64,000 bases of DNA from Hydrogenophaga sp. BPS33 (GTDB lineage: Bacteria; Pseudomonadota; Gammaproteobacteria; Burkholderiales; Burkholderiaceae_C): contig NZ_CP044550.1 of NCBI RefSeq assembly GCF_009859475.1, positions 1 through 64,000 of the forward strand, given 5' to 3'. The notes under the pieces were generated by a model. It worked only from the letters and a program-made list of their open reading frames with translations. It ran no database searches and was not told where the DNA came from. The position numbers and the translations under genes are program-made. How positions within the stretch are numbered: position 1 is the stretch's first letter; every line of letters starts with the position of its first letter. Shown here piece by piece: positions 1 through 8,445 of this stretch.

Positions 1-1209
1 ATGAACAAAACACACTCGCTTATTCCGGAAATCGGCATTTCAGAACTTGACGCTGTCAGTGCAAACGCGTTGCACGTGGTCAGCCAGGTGAGGACCGCCA
101 TGCTCGCCCCTGAGGCGCGCAAAAGCGCGCCAACTTACAACAGCACGCAGCTAGCCGAGCTGTGTGGCGTGGACAAGAACCGCCTGCAGTACCTGGTGCG
201 CAAGGGTGACCTGTCCGGCGGCACAAAGGACGACAGCGGCCGTCGCGAGTGGACTTTGGCCGAGGCCCGCGAATGTATCAAGTCCTTCCGCGTAGAGAGC
301 CTGAGGGACGCTGCAAAAGCGCCTGGCGCGGTGATCACCGTGGCCAACTTCAAGGGTGGCGTGTCGAAGACGACCACCGCTGCAGCGCTGGCGCAAGGCC
401 TCTCGCTGCGGGGCCATAAAGTGCTGGTAATCGACTGTGACCCCCAAGGCTCGCTCACCACGCTTTTCGGCGTGCTTCCCGACACCGAAGTCGAAGAGAC
501 GGACACCATCCTTCCGCTCTGCGCAGGCGATGCCGACTCGGTAATGCCAGCGATCCAGAAAACTTACTGGGATGGGATCGACTTGGTGGCTGCTGCCCCC
601 CTCCTCTTCAATGCTGAGTTCTTGCTGCCATCACGCCAGAAGTCCGAGCGCGGGTTCGCGTTCTGGCGTGTGCTCGATGACGGTCTGACTGCCGCGCGCG
701 ATGCGTACGACATCATCATCATCGACACCCCCCCGTCCCTCTCCTACATCACCATCAACGCACTGATCGCTGCAGATGGCGTGGTGATGCCTTTGCCACC
801 GAATGCGCTGGACTTCGCCAGCTCGGCTCAATTTTGGAACCTCTTCACCGAAGTGTGCGGAGGGCTGTTCAAGGCTGGTGGCGACGACAAGAAGTTTTCC
901 TTCGTAGACGTGGTCCTCTCACGCGTCGATCGCGCCGACGCGGTCAGCGTCGCGGTTCGCCAGTGGATTGGGTCTGCTTACGGCCGGCATGTCATCCCGG
1001 TCGAGATCCCGAAGACCTCGGTCGCTGCCAGCGCAAGCGCCGAGTTCGGTACTGTCTACGACCTCGGCCCTTCGTCCGTCCAAGCAAAGACACTCAAACG
1101 CGCTCGTGATGCCTATGAGAGCCTGGTCGACTATGTCGAGCAGCAGGTGGCAGGCGTCTGGGCTCATTCCGCGGACGTTGTCTCCGCGGTCATCAAAAAG
1201 GAGGGCTGA
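1..1209 (+). CDS. parA: ParA partition ATPase with N-terminal DNA-binding domain
   Basis: 402-aa type Ia ParA, the ATPase that distributes a low-copy replicon between daughter cells. Residues about 45-95 form a MerR-like helix-turn-helix (LAELCGVDKNRLQYLVRKG), as in ParA proteins that also repress their own operon. The deviant Walker A motif KGGVSKTTTA lies near residue 118, followed by DCDPQGSLT and IDTPPS (Walker B region). It is followed after 4 bp by parB, so the two form an operon. The ATG is the first base of the window, so an upstream start cannot be excluded, but the length and domain order are complete for the family. Confidence 0.95.
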   Translation: MNKTHSLIPEIGISELDAVSANALHVVSQVRTAMLAPEARKSAPTYNSTQLAELCGVDKNRLQYLVRKGDLSGGTKDDSGRREWTLAEARECIKSFRVESLRDAAKAPGAVITVANFKGGVSKTTTAAALAQGLSLRGHKVLVIDCDPQGSLTTLFGVLPDTEVEETDTILPLCAGDADSVMPAIQKTYWDGIDLVAAAPLLFNAEFLLPSRQKSERGFAFWRVLDDGLTAARDAYDIIIIDTPPSLSYITINALIAADGVVMPLPPNALDFASSAQFWNLFTEVCGGLFKAGGDDKKFSFVDVVLSRVDRADAVSVAVRQWIGSAYGRHVIPVEIPKTSVAASASAEFGTVYDLGPSSVQAKTLKRARDAYESLVDYVEQQVAGVWAHSADVVSAVIKKEG

Positions 1210-1213
1210 GTCC

Positions 1214-2236
1214 ATGTCTCAGAAGAAGCCAAACCTCAGGGATCGCGCTTTGGCAGCGATCGGGCCTGCGGGTTCTGCGCCGGCGCCGGCACCAGTGGCG
1301 GCTCCTACGCCGCGCACCGGCCCCGGTGCTCTGATGGTTCATCTGGCGCGCGAGTCGGATGCGCAGCGTGAGAACGATCGTCTTCGCGACGAGCTGAACC
1401 AGTGGGAGGGCGCAAAGGCGACGCGGCTCCTGGACCCGAAGTTGGTCGGCTGGAGTACGTGGGCCAATCGCGACCAAGCCAACTTCACCGGTGCGGACTT
1501 CCTGGAGCTCAAGCAGGAGATCGCTTCAGCCGGCGGCAACGTCCAGCCGATCAAGGTCCGAGTAAACAAACCGGGGGGTGAGTACGAGTTCGAGATCGTC
1601 TTCGGCCACCGACGTCACCGAGCATGCCTGGAACTTGGTCTGCCGGTGCTTGCGGTGATCGACAACCTCGGCGAAGTCGATCTTTTCGTGCAGATGGATA
1701 GGGAGAACCGCAGCCGCAAAAATCTCAGCGCGTGGGAGCAGGGGATGATGTACCAGCGTGCGCTGGAGAAGGGGCTTTTCCCCTCGAGTCGCAAACTTGC
1801 AGAACAGGTCGGTGTCGACCTCGGTCAGGTGGGCAAGGCCATCTCGTTGGCCAAGCTTCCACGCGAGGTTGTCGATGCGTTTGCATCGCCGCTCGATCTT
1901 CAATTTCGCTGGGCGAAGCCTCTGGCTGACTCCCTGGAGCGCGATCTATCGGGACTTGTTGCGCGGGCAAATATGGCGAAGGCTCTCGGTGCTAACCGGT
2001 CAGCGAAAGACGTCCTCGAGATGCTGCTTGCTGCCGAAGGGGAGGGGGGTAGAACGGTTCAACCCCCCCCGATCGTCATCCAGCGTAACGGCAAGGAAGC
2101 TGCCTCGATCACGTTTGACGGAAAGGGGAGGGCGACCGTTTCGTTCGCCGCAACCGTCGTTGGGCCTGATCAGTTGAAGGCCTTGAGCGAACTGGTTGAT
2201 GCGTTTATCGCCAACACTACAAAGGCGACAAAGTAG
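1214..2236 (+). CDS. parB: ParB centromere-binding protein
   Basis: 340-aa ParB/RepB-family protein that binds centromere sites and stimulates ParA. The central region carries the ParB box (KVRVNKPGGEYEFEIVFGHRRHRACLELG) and a following HTH segment (SSRKLAEQVGVDLGQVGKAISLAKLP). The start is the ATG after GAGGGCTGAGTCC, which acts as a ribosome-binding region overlapping the parA stop. The frame is open further upstream but that part overlaps parA and does not look like protein. The 3' end of the gene contains one parS-like palindrome, and two more follow the stop codon. Confidence 0.93.
   Translation: MSQKKPNLRDRALAAIGPAGSAPAPAPVAAPTPRTGPGALMVHLARESDAQRENDRLRDELNQWEGAKATRLLDPKLVGWSTWANRDQANFTGADFLELKQEIASAGGNVQPIKVRVNKPGGEYEFEIVFGHRRHRACLELGLPVLAVIDNLGEVDLFVQMDRENRSRKNLSAWEQGMMYQRALEKGLFPSSRKLAEQVGVDLGQVGKAISLAKLPREVVDAFASPLDLQFRWAKPLADSLERDLSGLVARANMAKALGANRSAKDVLEMLLAAEGEGGRTVQPPPIVIQRNGKEAASITFDGKGRATVSFAATVVGPDQLKALSELVDAFIANTTKATK
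2044..2068. promoter_or_regulatory. parS-like palindrome inside parB (imperfect)
   Basis: The arms are G-run plus TAGAAC and GTTCAACC plus C-run around a central G at 2056, with one mismatch (A at 2051). The core matches the two perfect copies downstream. It lies within the last third of the parB coding sequence, translated there as RTVQPPP. Assignment as a ParB-binding site is inferred from repetition and position. Confidence 0.6.
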
Positions 2237-2256
2237 GGCGTCGAACCTAGATAGGA

Positions 2257-2286
2257 AAGGGGGTTGAACCGTTCAACCCCCTTTTT
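2257..2286. promoter_or_regulatory. parS-like palindrome 1 (may double as terminator)
   Basis: Perfect inverted repeat with core GTTGAAC-C-GTTCAAC, extended by G5/C5 and AAA/TTT to arms of about 14 bp, starting 20 bp after the parB stop. The right arm runs into a T7 tract, so the same DNA could form an intrinsic terminator for parAB. The same core occurs at 2337-2365 and within parB, which argues for a protein-binding role as well. Confidence 0.7.
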
Positions 2287-2336
2287 TTGGCCTAGGAGGC
2301 GTCGGCCATGGTGTCGGCGGGAATCATTTGCCGAGC

Positions 2337-2365
2337 AGGAGGGGTTGAACGGTTCAACCCCTCCT
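2337..2365. promoter_or_regulatory. parS-like palindrome 2
   Basis: Perfect 14-bp arms, AGGAGGGGTTGAAC and its complement, around a central G at 2351. The core heptamer matches site 1 but the outer flanks differ (GGAGG instead of AAAGGG). That pattern is expected if the conserved GTTGAAC/GTTCAAC core is the ParB recognition element. No T tract follows, so this copy is not a terminator. Confidence 0.7.
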
Positions 2366-2527
2366 GACCTTCGGCAGGACCAGCCGGATCCTCTTTGCCT
2401 ATGCCAAGACGAATTGGAGAGATTTGTCAGCTTTCAAAGCTGTGGTCAGCCATTGGCGGCGACGAGCCCAATGATCAGGAGCGGGCAGGTTCTGGACAGA
2501 ACGAACTCGGTGTCGGTGAAGAGGGGG

Positions 2528-4417
2528 TTATTCAGTAACCTTCGCCCATGCTCGCTGTAGCTCTGCAGCCCGACGCTGAAGTGGCGCACGGCTGTAAATG
2601 GACATTGTGGTATCGATGCGCGAGTGTCCGAGTTGCTGCTGGACGACATCGTAGGGCGTGCCCAGCGCCACTGAGGTCGTCCCGAAGGTATGTCGCAGCC
2701 AGTGCGTCGAAGCACCCTGCAGGCGGCTTTGCTCAGCTGCCGATAGGGCGGAGGTCGTGACAGCTCGAGAGAGCCAAGCTCGGGTGGTCTTGTAGAGGGT
2801 CTGGTAACTTACCGGCTTCATCGGGTCAGCCAGGCTGGCCAGCACTGGAGCATTGCCCGGCGCAACATCAAGACTCTCCAGGCCGCGGCTGGCCAAATAG
2901 TCGTCCAGGACGTTGAGCGCCACGTCGACCAGCATCACGTCGCGCGCTTTCTTTCCCTTGCCCACCACCCGCAAGAAAACCCCTTCAGGCTCCACCCGGA
3001 TGTCGGAGATCTTCGCGGCCAGCAGCTCGGCACTGCGCAGACCCGTGGTTGACAGGAAGGCGACCACGAACCGAGCACGCGCGCGGGCAGGGGAGGGCGC
3101 CTGGCGCTCGATGAAGGCCCCGATCTCACCCATGGCCTTGAGCGATATCGCTTTGGTGTCCAGGGCGCGGCTGTCTTGGGTCGAAGCCATGCTTTGGCCG
3201 GTCTTCTTTACGAGCTTCCACGGGTTGGCGCGCAAGTACTCGGCGTTGCACAGCCAATCGAACCAGCTGGCCAGGATTGTCATCGCTTGCCGCTGGCTCG
3301 CCGCGCTCAGCTGCCCCTTGAAGGGCGTCCAGCCTTCCTGGGCAGGAGACGCCTTGGCGCGAGAAATCCAGCCATCCGGCACGTACGCAAGGAAGGTCCG
3401 ATAGGCCTGGGCGTCGTCGAGCTTGAAGTCCAGAAGGCGCCGTCCCGCACGCTCGATCTGCATCCACAGCAGCAGCCGGCGGCCCTCGCGAAGGTAGGAT
3501 TTGCGGGTCGCTTGCGAGCCCGCGCAGGCCTCTGCCCAGGTGGCCAGCGCTTGCGGGTCGGTGCCGATCGCGCCGATGTTGTCCGCGCGCCATGCGGTGT
3601 TCAAATCGGAGGAGGGCGGGAGCAGGCCGTTTCCCGATGGGCTTTCAGGTTGGTTGCCAGGTCGGATTTGGGCCCGGTTTTCGGGTCGATCGACCAGCGC
3701 TTTCGTGCGGCTTTCGGGCAAACCGATCAACGCCTGCGTCGGCGCCGCAAAGCCCATCGAGCGCCGGCGCGTGCTGCCCGGCAGGATGGCTTCGAGCTGC
3801 TGTGCAATGTGAACGGCCTTCGTGCGGCCCACGGCCGTGATGCCGCTGTACCACTGACCCCCCTGGCGCACACGATCGGCCAGCTGCTGCAAGTTGACGT
3901 AGCCCGCGCGCACCAGGCGCTGCGCCAGGTGATCGGCAAACCACGCATCCACTTCATCGGTCGGGCGCGGCTGCGCGGTGGTGCGCCCGTCGACTTCCAG
4001 CCGCCGAAGGATTTCGACCACGCGCTGGCGGCTGCGCTCGCGCCGCTGCAGCGTTGCGTAGGCGGTTGAAGCTTGCGGCGCCGGCGGGTACTCGGCCTCA
4101 TAGAGCTCCAGCTGCTCGGCCTCGCTCCAGCCGTCCAGGTTGCGTGCCTCGATGAACTCGGACAGGGTAGGGCGTTTGGCCTGGGTGGGTGCTTGGCGGG
4201 TCTTCTCGCGGATGCGAATGCCGATGAGCCGGTGGTGGCGCTCGCCCGCTTGTTTGGCCGCCAGGCGCAGCTGGGCGCTGAGCTCGTTGTGGGCGATTTG
4301 CGCCTCGCGCGGATCCTCAATGCCCAGGTAGGTGCGCGCGCAGGCCAGCACCTCCAGGCCGTCGGCGACGGCGCGCAAATACGCCAAGTGGTGGGGACCG
4401 ATGCGCGCGCGGCTCAT
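2528..4417 (-). CDS. Tyrosine recombinase/phage-type integrase with N-terminal DUF3701-like region
   Basis: 629-aa site-specific recombinase. The C-terminal catalytic domain has Arg461 (TTGLRSAEL), HxxR at 572-575 (HWLRH), His598 (GHSRI) and the nucleophile Tyr608 (MSIYSRA). A SAM-like core-binding domain lies near residues 290-400. The first 250 residues (DGWSEAEQLELYEAEYPP, then an Arg-rich helix) resemble the DUF3701 extension of large plasmid integrases in Burkholderiales. The start overlaps the stop of the upstream gene by ATGA, implying translational coupling. Such enzymes often act as dimer resolvases or plasmid integrases; the target site is not identified here. Confidence 0.88.
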   Translation of the reverse strand: MSRARIGPHHLAYLRAVADGLEVLACARTYLGIEDPREAQIAHNELSAQLRLAAKQAGERHHRLIGIRIREKTRQAPTQAKRPTLSEFIEARNLDGWSEAEQLELYEAEYPPAPQASTAYATLQRRERSRQRVVEILRRLEVDGRTTAQPRPTDEVDAWFADHLAQRLVRAGYVNLQQLADRVRQGGQWYSGITAVGRTKAVHIAQQLEAILPGSTRRRSMGFAAPTQALIGLPESRTKALVDRPENRAQIRPGNQPESPSGNGLLPPSSDLNTAWRADNIGAIGTDPQALATWAEACAGSQATRKSYLREGRRLLLWMQIERAGRRLLDFKLDDAQAYRTFLAYVPDGWISRAKASPAQEGWTPFKGQLSAASQRQAMTILASWFDWLCNAEYLRANPWKLVKKTGQSMASTQDSRALDTKAISLKAMGEIGAFIERQAPSPARARARFVVAFLSTTGLRSAELLAAKISDIRVEPEGVFLRVVGKGKKARDVMLVDVALNVLDDYLASRGLESLDVAPGNAPVLASLADPMKPVSYQTLYKTTRAWLSRAVTTSALSAAEQSRLQGASTHWLRHTFGTTSVALGTPYDVVQQQLGHSRIDTTMSIYSRAPLQRRAAELQRAWAKVTE

Positions 4418-5103
4418 TTCAGATTGGCCTTTTCGGCGCGGCGGTGCGCGACGTAGGCATCAAAAATGTCGCGCCCGATCATGGCCATGGACTCGCCACT
4501 GGCGCGCTCGTAGCGGCTGCTGCGCGCGTCAATGGAAATGATGCAGTGGGCTGTGTTGGTGCGCTCGTCGGCCCCATCCAGGCGTGTGGACCGGTACCCG
4601 CTCAGCATGAAGTTCTCAGGCTTCACACCGGCAAAACGCGGGTAGTTTTTCAGGACGAACAGCCCGAGCTTCTCTCCGCCGATGAGGCTGTCGCACTCGT
4701 CCATGAGTTGTCGGTCGAGCTGGTGTGCCGCGGGGTCATCGCCCCAACGTGCCTGGGCCAGCGCTCGGGCACTGGCGGTGTCGTCCTCGAGCCGGCGCTG
4801 GTCACTGAAGTCCTTGTACTGATCCGCCCAGCGCGCGAACACGGCCAGATCTTCGGCCTGTCGATCCAGTACCTGGGCGGCCCGCTGCAGGGCCTGGAGA
4901 TCGGCCGCGCTCACGGTGTCTTTCAGCTCGTCTGCGGTCTTGCGCAGCGTCGTCGCCGAGCGCTTGGCGGCAGAGGCTTTGGACTTGAAAGAGGCCCCGC
5001 CGTGGTACTTGGCGGTGGTGGCATGGCGTTCCACCAGGTCGGCGCTGGGCTTGTGGCGCGACTTGAAGTCGGCGGGGAGGCCTGGGTAAGTGCTTGTCGC
5101 CAT
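4414..5103 (-). CDS. Hypothetical alpha-helical protein coupled to the integrase
   Basis: 229-aa protein of unknown function starting MATSTYPGLPADF. The first half is rich in Lys, Ala and Gln with long predicted helices (KSKASAAKRSATTLRKTADELKD, split over about 40 residues), suggesting a coiled coil. The second half is more globular (GGEKLGLFVLKNYPRFAGVKPENFML). The ATG at 5103 is chosen because extension upstream to 5160 needs a GTG and reads low-complexity sequence. Its stop overlaps the integrase start (ATGA), so it may be an accessory factor of the recombinase; that role is inference only. Confidence 0.6.
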   Translation of the reverse strand: MATSTYPGLPADFKSRHKPSADLVERHATTAKYHGGASFKSKASAAKRSATTLRKTADELKDTVSAADLQALQRAAQVLDRQAEDLAVFARWADQYKDFSDQRRLEDDTASARALAQARWGDDPAAHQLDRQLMDECDSLIGGEKLGLFVLKNYPRFAGVKPENFMLSGYRSTRLDGADERTNTAHCIISIDARSSRYERASGESMAMIGRDIFDAYVAHRRAEKANLK

Positions 5104-5913
5104 TGGAGATTTTCGGGTCGGTGGGTTGGAGGCGGTGTCTGACGCGGATTCAGGCTGCACGATTTGAGGTAGAGATTATGCAAATAATCTTAACCTAAGC
5201 TCCCCAAATTGTTGTCGAATGAATATGGGGCGTTCATGGAACGCGCAAATGTTGTGCGATTGATCTTGGATGCGTACGGGTGCACGGTAGCTGCCGACAA
5301 TGTGATGCTCGGCGTCGAGATAGCATGGCGCGTCGAACTACAGCACCTCGTGCAAGAAGTCCATGACCAGCGTGCCAAGTGTGCATCTCTCACGTGCCCC
5401 GTTTGGACCTCTCACTTTCGAAGGGTGCCCAGGTGTCGACGGCTGGCATGCCGTTTCTGATGAATGGGCTGGATGTACGAGCACCTCATGGGGTGTAGCG
5501 TAGCCAGCGGTCGCGTTTCTGCTCAGTCCGACGCGAGTGCGCGCTGAGAGCGCACCACGTGAATTGGGCGCGGGCAGTGGCCTGTGCGTTTTTTGGCGCT
5601 CGGTGGGTAGCTTGAGCCGCCGGGTGCGCAATCTCGACCATATCAATCCAGATGCTGCCCCGCGACGCAGGTGATGGGGAGGCCCGGTGCTTCGAGGACC
5701 TCCCGGCTTCATGCAGACCTTCCAGTGCGGCTTGCTAGTAATAGTTGGTGATCCGCGTTTTATAAATAAAGAATAAAATGCTTTGGCTTACTTGGCTTAA
5801 ATGCCCGGCAGGCGCACAATGGACACACCCGCGGTGACAGGGCCACCGCCAGGCCCGGGCGCGTCACACCCGCCCAAGCCCACCCGCCTGCACCAGCCCT
5901 AAAGGACCCTTCC
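5104..5913. other. Intergenic stretch with no convincing gene
   Basis: About 800 bp without a gene I can defend. A short frame at 5236-5460 (+) begins MERANVVRLILDAYGCTVAAD and looks protein-like for about 50 residues but lacks a good ribosome-binding site and a known family, so it may be a gene relic. The segment 5745-5815 is AT-rich (TTTTATAAATAAAGAATAAAATG) with a tandem TTGGCTTA repeat. It probably holds the promoter for the gene at 5914. No iterons or DnaA-box cluster were recognised. Confidence 0.4.
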
Positions 5914-6861
5914 ATGGAGTACCAGCAGATCCTCATCTCCCTGCCCAACCATGAGGCAGATCGGGCCGCTGCGGCCGCCCACCTCGAGGCGCACCAGAAA
6001 CGAATCGCGCGCGAGACGGCGGAAGCGGTCAGCGACGTGTTCGAAAGCGCGTTGAAAGAGTCGCGCGCTCACACCTTCGTGATGGTCTCCAGTCAAACCT
6101 TGGCCACGCTCGGGGTGCTGGACAAGATCGGGCGACACCTGGTCGGCGCATCGCTGCCCAAGCTCTCAAGCGAGTACGAATCGGCCGTGGCACTATTAGC
6201 GCAGCAGCACGATCCACTTCTACAAAGGGACCTGTATGAGGCCTTGTTCCAAGGGAACGTCTTCTATGGCGGCTCGCGCCACGACCCACTCTCACAACGC
6301 CCCCTGGCTCTGGAAGTGGAGGATCTGGCGTTCGCTGACGACGACAAGCCCCGTGACGAAAACCAAGCGCGTTTCGTCCACCTGGCCACTTTCAAGCGGC
6401 TGCATGCGCTGCTGGGCGAACTGGTGCAGCAGGACAAGACGTCGCCAGATGTCATTGCCCCTGCAGACGATCCCAATGAGCTGCTCGACGCGAAGACCTT
6501 TGCGCAGCGCATGGGCGCCACAGACCAGACGGTCTACAACCGCGAGAAGGCGGGCCTCCTCATCTCGGTGCTGCCCCCCAAGCGGGTGAGGAAACGTGGC
6601 TTCCCCAGTTTCCAGCTCAGCCCACGGCTCAATCAGGAGTTGCACCAGCTCGCGATAGCCATGTACCGCTCCCACGGGCAGGACATGACGTTCTACTGGC
6701 ACTTCCTGCGCACGCGCCACCAGGATTTGGGCGGCAGCACGGGCGTGGAATTTCTGCTCAACCGGATTTCTGATCCGAGCCTGCTCGATCTGGAACAGAG
6801 CGAGCGTCAGGCCATTTTCCTCGCGCTGGCCGAGGAGGACATGCTTAGGGCCAGTGCGTGA
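5914..6861 (+). CDS. Putative antitoxin partner of the RES-domain toxin
   Basis: 315-aa protein with no family I can name. The N-terminal part is helical (residues 1-60). Residues about 190-230 read DAKTFAQRMGATDQTVYNRE, an HTH-like segment, followed by basic PPKRVRKRGFPSFQLS. The remainder is helical. The stop overlaps the start of the next gene (GTGA), the arrangement typical of an antitoxin preceding its toxin. Usual RES antitoxins are Xre/DUF2384 proteins of about 130-170 aa, so this one is about twice the expected size. The antitoxin role is inferred from position and the HTH-like motif. Confidence 0.5.
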   Translation: MEYQQILISLPNHEADRAAAAAHLEAHQKRIARETAEAVSDVFESALKESRAHTFVMVSSQTLATLGVLDKIGRHLVGASLPKLSSEYESAVALLAQQHDPLLQRDLYEALFQGNVFYGGSRHDPLSQRPLALEVEDLAFADDDKPRDENQARFVHLATFKRLHALLGELVQQDKTSPDVIAPADDPNELLDAKTFAQRMGATDQTVYNREKAGLLISVLPPKRVRKRGFPSFQLSPRLNQELHQLAIAMYRSHGQDMTFYWHFLRTRHQDLGGSTGVEFLLNRISDPSLLDLEQSERQAIFLALAEEDMLRASA

Positions 6862-7541
6862 GCTGGTACACGCAGGCGACGGGGATGGAGATCCCGACCC
6901 GTTTCGGGCCGCTCCCAGGCTTTGCCTTGCCAGCCGACGCCAGGCTGTACCGCATTTACCGCCACGTTGATGCGGACTGGTCCGTGGCGCCGGAGCCTCA
7001 CCGCAAGGGCAGGGTGGACCCACCACTGCCTGACAGTTCTGCCTATGGCCTGCTGTACCTGGCGGACTCCCTGGTGACGGCGGGGTTCGAGGCGCGAATT
7101 CTGCGACCGACCAAGGATGCAGATGGTCTCAACGACATCTCAATCGAGCCTGAGCCGATGGATCTAGTCACCGGCCGGGCCCTCAAACCCCCACCTATGA
7201 CGGCGGTGCACACGACCAAGCAGCCAATCGTGTTCGTCGATCTCGAATCGCCGGATATCGCCAGGGCCGCCGCAATAGCGATTGGCCGCCCAGTGCCTCG
7301 CATCGACAAATGGCGAAAACTCACTTTGTGGGTCCATGATCAACTGATCGTGCCGGGCGACGGCAATTCGATCTTGCCTCTGGTGGGTGCGACCTACTTA
7401 TCCAATGTTCCGGACTGCGTTGGCAGAAACTTCGTGGTGTTCGAAGGGCGCCGGGACGCTCACATCCACCGCGGTGTTCCGCCCGAATCCCAAACGCCCT
7501 TGGATGTACCCGGGCTGCAGGCGCTTTGGGAAAACGCCTGA
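6858..7541 (+). CDS. RES-domain protein, putative toxin
   Basis: 227-aa protein whose layout matches the RES family (ParT/MbcT type, which attack NAD+ or ADP-ribosylate). It has an early Arg (YRIYR), then GRVDPP, GLLYLADS and TAGFEA, where the Glu falls at the family's catalytic Glu position. Later GATYLSN and FVVFEGR correspond to the region containing the conserved Ser. The GTG start lies inside the upstream stop (GTGA), indicating coupled translation. It is somewhat longer than a minimal RES domain (about 150 aa). The family call is from motif pattern, and activity is inferred. Confidence 0.6.
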   Translation: MSWYTQATGMEIPTRFGPLPGFALPADARLYRIYRHVDADWSVAPEPHRKGRVDPPLPDSSAYGLLYLADSLVTAGFEARILRPTKDADGLNDISIEPEPMDLVTGRALKPPPMTAVHTTKQPIVFVDLESPDIARAAAIAIGRPVPRIDKWRKLTLWVHDQLIVPGDGNSILPLVGATYLSNVPDCVGRNFVVFEGRRDAHIHRGVPPESQTPLDVPGLQALWENA

Positions 7542-7663
7542 GCGCGCATCCCGCCTCACCTTGACATGATTTGGCAGGCTGCTACCTTTGGACGATGGTG
7601 GCCCAACTCATGCTCTGTGCCACTTCACTCAATTTCCGCACTCTTAAAGTGAAAGCGACTGCG

Positions 7664-7876
7664 ATGCCGAAAGGTTCCCAACTTACCAACCGCGACCACG
7701 ACAACATGGACGCATTTCTGAGTCACGTGCTGGATGACTACAAAGCAGGCCATCTTTCCAAGAAGGACCTGACGCTTGGGCTTGCTCAGGTGATTTCTGC
7801 CCTCGACTGTGGGAACGTCGATGAGGCACGGAACTGGTTTGAAAATGGCCGAAAATTGATCCGGCAAGGCGGCTGA
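7664..7876 (+). CDS. Small hypothetical protein
   Basis: 70-aa protein starting MPKGSQLTNRDHDNMDAFLS. It is acidic and helical (VLDDYKAGHLSKKDLTLGLAQVISAL) and ends in NWFENGRKLIRQGG. It has no signal peptide or membrane segment. The ATG at 7664 is preferred over an upstream start at 7571 because the longer N-terminus does not look like protein. Helical proteins of this size occur next to toxin-antitoxin and mobile-element genes, but no function can be assigned. Confidence 0.5.
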   Translation: MPKGSQLTNRDHDNMDAFLSHVLDDYKAGHLSKKDLTLGLAQVISALDCGNVDEARNWFENGRKLIRQGG

Positions 7877-7973
7877 GGGAGCGCAGCGCTGCTCTGGCGC
7901 CTTAGGTCCAGCCAATCGCTCTAAAACGCTTCGGCTTTAGCTGTCCGGTCACGGCATTCGAAAAGGAAGACTC

Positions 7974-8285
7974 ATGGAATCTGATCTGACTCCTTCACCG
8001 TTGCGAGTCATTGATCGTGATCTGTTGCGCAAAGAGTTCGCGGCCATCGAGGCGAGGCAGGCTGTCCTCACCGACCAGGGTCAAAAGCTGATGGCCCGCA
8101 TTCGGCCAAGTTCCAAGTACCACGGGCAGGGTAAAGAGGGTGCACTGTTCGCCGTCTGCATCGGCCCAATTGGGGACTACTGCGTATTCGGCGGACCTGG
8201 TGGTCAATATCGCCTCTCGGATGTCGACCTGTTTGCCGTCTTTGACGAGACCAGGCCTCCGACTCAGATCACCTTCGAGCCCTGA
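7974..8285 (+). CDS. Hypothetical protein
   Basis: 103-aa protein of unknown function beginning MESDLTPSPLRVIDRDLLRK. The second half is Gly-rich and beta-like (CIGPIGDYCVFGGPGGQYRLSDVDLF). A purine-rich AAAAGGAAGA precedes the ATG and serves as the ribosome-binding site. It is a separate unit between the RES region and the AbiEi-like gene. No catalytic motif was recognised. Confidence 0.5.
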   Translation: MESDLTPSPLRVIDRDLLRKEFAAIEARQAVLTDQGQKLMARIRPSSKYHGQGKEGALFAVCIGPIGDYCVFGGPGGQYRLSDVDLFAVFDETRPPTQITFEP

Positions 8286-8353
8286 ATTGCACTCCCGGTG
8301 GCCAGACAGTCCCTGGGCCGTGGGAACGTCTGCGGCGAAGCGACTGTTGCTCG

Positions 8354-8437
8354 CATCATACGCTGTACAGCGTATAAACCCATTTTGAGATATCATATTC
8401 TCAAATGCCATCATACGCTGTACAGCGTATAAACCCA
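8354..8437. promoter_or_regulatory. Twin palindromic operator with central hairpin
   Basis: A 29-bp sequence occurs twice as exact direct repeats (8354-8382 and 8409-8437). Each contains the perfect 18-bp palindrome ATACGCTGTACAGCGTAT (8358-8375 and 8413-8430). Between them is TTTGAGA-N8-TCTCAAA, a further inverted repeat. The second copy ends 8 bp before the ATG of the AbiEi-like gene. Its position over the promoter and start suggests the autoregulatory site of that gene, as AbiEi antitoxins are known to repress by binding repeated inverted sites. Confidence 0.7.
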
Positions 8438-8445
8438 CTTAGAAC

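Noticed and set aside
2257..2289. Palindrome read only as an intrinsic terminator
   Set aside because: It has a T tract, but the same core recurs twice without one, so a ParB-site role is more likely to be primary.
3176..4069. 297-aa plus-strand frame opposite the integrase
   Set aside because: Arg/Ala/Gln-rich shadow of the integrase coding strand without a start signal or family motif.
5236..5460. Short plus-strand frame beginning MERANVVRLIL
   Set aside because: The first 50 residues look protein-like but no ribosome-binding site, family or neighbour support was found.
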